Shown here: positions 62,497 to 64,000 of the stretch, piece after piece
How positions within the stretch are numbered: position 1 is the stretch's first letter
Layout: the number at the start of each line of letters is the position of its first letter
Assembly (NCBI GenBank): GCA_902617625.1
Contig: CACMXJ010000003.1
Location: forward strand, 62,001-126,000
Length of the DNA: 64,000 bases
Reading direction: 5' to 3'
Source: an uncultured Pelagibacteraceae bacterium
Lineage (GTDB): Bacteria > Pseudomonadota > Alphaproteobacteria > Pelagibacterales > Pelagibacteraceae
The notes under the pieces: model-generated
Databases searched by the model: none
What the model was told of the DNA's origin: nothing
Seen by the model: the letters and a program-made list of their open reading frames with translations, nothing else
Made by a program: the position numbers and the translations under genes

Positions 62497-63044
62497 TGAA
62501 TAAAACATTTTTGACACTTTCATTTTTAATGGGGCTTGTTGTACTAGCTTCTAATTATTTGGTTCAATTTCCTATTAAATATTATGGACTGGAGGAGATA
62601 TTAACATACGGAGCTTTTAGTTACCCGATCGCATTTTTAATAACCGATTTAGCTAATAGATCTTTTGGAAAGTTGATTGCTAGAAAAATTGTCTACATTG
62701 GTTTTTCGATAGGAATTTTATTTACATTAATATTTTCCACAAATTTCACTGATCTAATCTCAATACGAATAGCAATCGGATCAGGAACAGCATTTATTAT
62801 TGCTCAACTTTTAGATGTTCAGATATTTGATCAATTAAGACAAAAAAAATGGTTCGTTGCTCCTCTAATATCCTCTTTAATTGGATCTACCGTTGATACT
62901 TTTATATTTTTTTCCATATCTTTTTATGGAACAGGAATACCATGGGTAACGTTATCTCTAGGTGACTTGGCAGTTAAAATTTTTGTTGCCTTAGTAATGT
63001 TGATACCTTTTAGGTTATTGCTAGGTACTTTAAAAGCAGCCTGA
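62496..63044 (+). CDS. Queuosine precursor transporter, VUT/YhhQ family
   Basis: The 182-residue membrane protein has about five to six helices. Family marks are GAFSYPIAFLITDLANRSFGK near residues 38-58 (shown in part: YPIAFLITDLANRSFG), IAQLLDVQIFDQLR, and WFVAPLISSLIGSTVDTFIFF. YhhQ imports the 7-deazaguanine precursors preQ0/preQ1 for tRNA queuosine. Its ATG overlaps the rpmB stop by one base. Its stop abuts the stop of the convergent gene. Confidence 0.85.
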   Translation: MNKTFLTLSFLMGLVVLASNYLVQFPIKYYGLEEILTYGAFSYPIAFLITDLANRSFGKLIARKIVYIGFSIGILFTLIFSTNFTDLISIRIAIGSGTAFIIAQLLDVQIFDQLRQKKWFVAPLISSLIGSTVDTFIFFSISFYGTGIPWVTLSLGDLAVKIFVALVMLIPFRLLLGTLKAA

Positions 63045-64000
63045 CTAAATAATGGGCTCTTGTTGTGTCATACAATGTATTGCGCCAAAACCCCATATTA
63101 GTTTACTGCAGTCAACTGTTTCGACTTTTCTATTTTTAAAATAATTTTTGAAAATTTTAATTGCAATTTTATCCTCTTTTACCTTAAAGATGGGAAGCAA
63201 AACTTTTTTATTACAAATATAAAAGTTCATATAACTAGCTGGGACTCTCGTTTTATCTATAAATATGGGTGAGGGCATAGGTACTTTTATGATTTTAAAT
63301 TTTTTACCCCTTTCATCTCTAGATTTCTTTAATATCTTTAAATTTTCATTAAGATTTTTGTAATTTTTGTCATTTTTATTTTTTTCGATTGCAGTCATAA
63401 TTGTATTTCTTGATACAAATCTGGAAATATCATCAACATGGCCATGTGTATCGTCACCAATAATACCTTTTTTTAACCATATAAAATTTTTTATATTTAA
63501 ATATTTATTAAATATTCCCTCATAGTCTTTCTTATTAAACTTTTTATTTCTCTCCTGAATTTTGCTTAATAAACATTCTTCTGTTAATAAAATTGTTCCT
63601 GTACCATTTACGTCAAACGCCCCACCTTCCATTATTACTTTTCTTGATTTCCCATTTTTTTTGATAGCTGGATTAATTTTTTTTAATTTGATGATTTTAC
63701 TTAGTTTATCATTAATTTTATTGTCATTTTCGTAATTTTTATATTTTGCCCAGCCATTAAATATGAAGTTTAATATAATTTTTTTTTTATACTTTTTGTT
63801 AATTAAAAAAATTGGACCTGAGTCTCTCAACCATATTCTATCAGTTTTTATCTTATGGAAACTAACATTCTTAATTTTGCTTGATTTGAAGATTTTTTTG
63901 ATGCTCTCGATTTTATTGTTAATAATCAAATTAACCTTTTGATGTTTTGATATTTTATATATAATTTCCAAAATTACGTCAGGAATGAATTTATATAAAC
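63045..64000 (-). CDS. aguA: Agmatine deiminase (peptidyl-arginine deiminase family), 5' end cut by right edge
   Basis: The frame stays open to the window end, so the start lies beyond 64000 and the apparent TTG at 63971 is probably internal; roughly 40 N-terminal residues seem to be missing. The guanidine-deiminase core is visible: WLRDSGPIF, MEGGAFDVNGTGTILLTEECLL (in part GGAFDVNGTG), IIGDDTHGHVDDISRFV and the catalytic cysteine in GFGAIHCMTQQEP near the C-terminus. It converts agmatine to N-carbamoylputrescine for polyamine synthesis. The partner amidohydrolase may lie beyond the right edge. Confidence 0.9.
   Translation of the reverse strand, partial: LYKFIPDVILEIIYKISKHQKVNLIINNKIESIKKIFKSSKIKNVSFHKIKTDRIWLRDSGPIFLINKKYKKKIILNFIFNGWAKYKNYENDNKINDKLSKIIKLKKINPAIKKNGKSRKVIMEGGAFDVNGTGTILLTEECLLSKIQERNKKFNKKDYEGIFNKYLNIKNFIWLKKGIIGDDTHGHVDDISRFVSRNTIMTAIEKNKNDKNYKNLNENLKILKKSRDERGKKFKIIKVPMPSPIFIDKTRVPASYMNFYICNKKVLLPIFKVKEDKIAIKIFKNYFKNRKVETVDCSKLIWGFGAIHCMTQQEPII

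Noticed and set aside
63971-64000. TTG at 63971 as the true start of the agmatine deiminase gene
   Set aside because: The frame continues to the window edge, and the protein would lack its N-terminal strand and substrate segment, so the gene is treated as cut.

Overview
This window looks like a chromosome segment of a SAR11-clade marine alphaproteobacterium (Pelagibacterales, Candidatus Pelagibacter-like). The DNA is strongly A+T-rich. Genes are packed end to end with 1-20 nt overlaps, and no gene-free gap exceeds about 200 bases. The gene set is typical of that group: DMSP demethylase dmdA with dmdB/dmdC, TRAP transport, a SAM-II-type riboswitch before metX, class I lysyl-tRNA synthetase, and one long sdh-mdh-suc-lpd block. 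I found no tRNA, rRNA, CRISPR array, insertion sequence or prophage. Both edges cut genes: an aspartate-type aminotransferase on the left and an agmatine deiminase on the right.

Layout. Positions 1-7576 hold the aminotransferase tail, a GlcD-like FAD oxidase, a 2-hydroxyacid reductase, a TakP-like TRAP transporter (dctP, an intrinsic terminator, dctQ, dctM), an amidase and a tiny membrane protein. Positions 7588-9908 hold a DMT exporter, a BEM46-type hydrolase and an orphan secreted protein. ftsY and dapF (minus strand) and ffh (plus strand) flank a 160-base gap that carries a multi-hairpin ffh leader RNA. ffh is followed by rpsP-trmD-rplS (no rimM) and leuCDB. Positions 18077-23348 are the DMSP cluster dmdC-dmdB-hydrolase-dmdA, followed by asd. 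Positions 24361-37804 are a central-carbon operon, sdhCDAB-mmsA-mdh-sucCDAB-lpd. priA and atpHAGDC follow.

From 44659 to 53698 all genes are on the minus strand: metX-metW-gloB, rplU-rpmA-obgE-proB-proA-nadD-rsfS-ctpA-rppH. A SAM-II-like riboswitch and a clear promoter precede metX. hisC-tyrA diverge from metX. Then come an NlpC/P60 hydrolase with an AmpG-like permease and trkH (minus strand), lysS-pyrD-rpmB-queuosine transporter (plus strand) and the cut agmatine deiminase.

How the genes fit together (inference). DMSP demethylation yields methylmercaptopropionate and then methanethiol. The metX product, an activated homoserine, is the acceptor for sulfur assimilation into methionine, and metX appears to be SAM-controlled. 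Carbon from DMSP, from 2-oxo and 2-hydroxy acids taken up by the TRAP system, and from propionate-type intermediates (mmsA) enters the contiguous TCA block, which feeds respiration and the ATP synthase encoded just downstream. The most notable non-coding signals are the ffh leader, a metX riboswitch whose second helix does not pair in the usual place, a UUCG terminator between the TRAP binding protein and its permease, and a nearly leaderless rpmB promoter.
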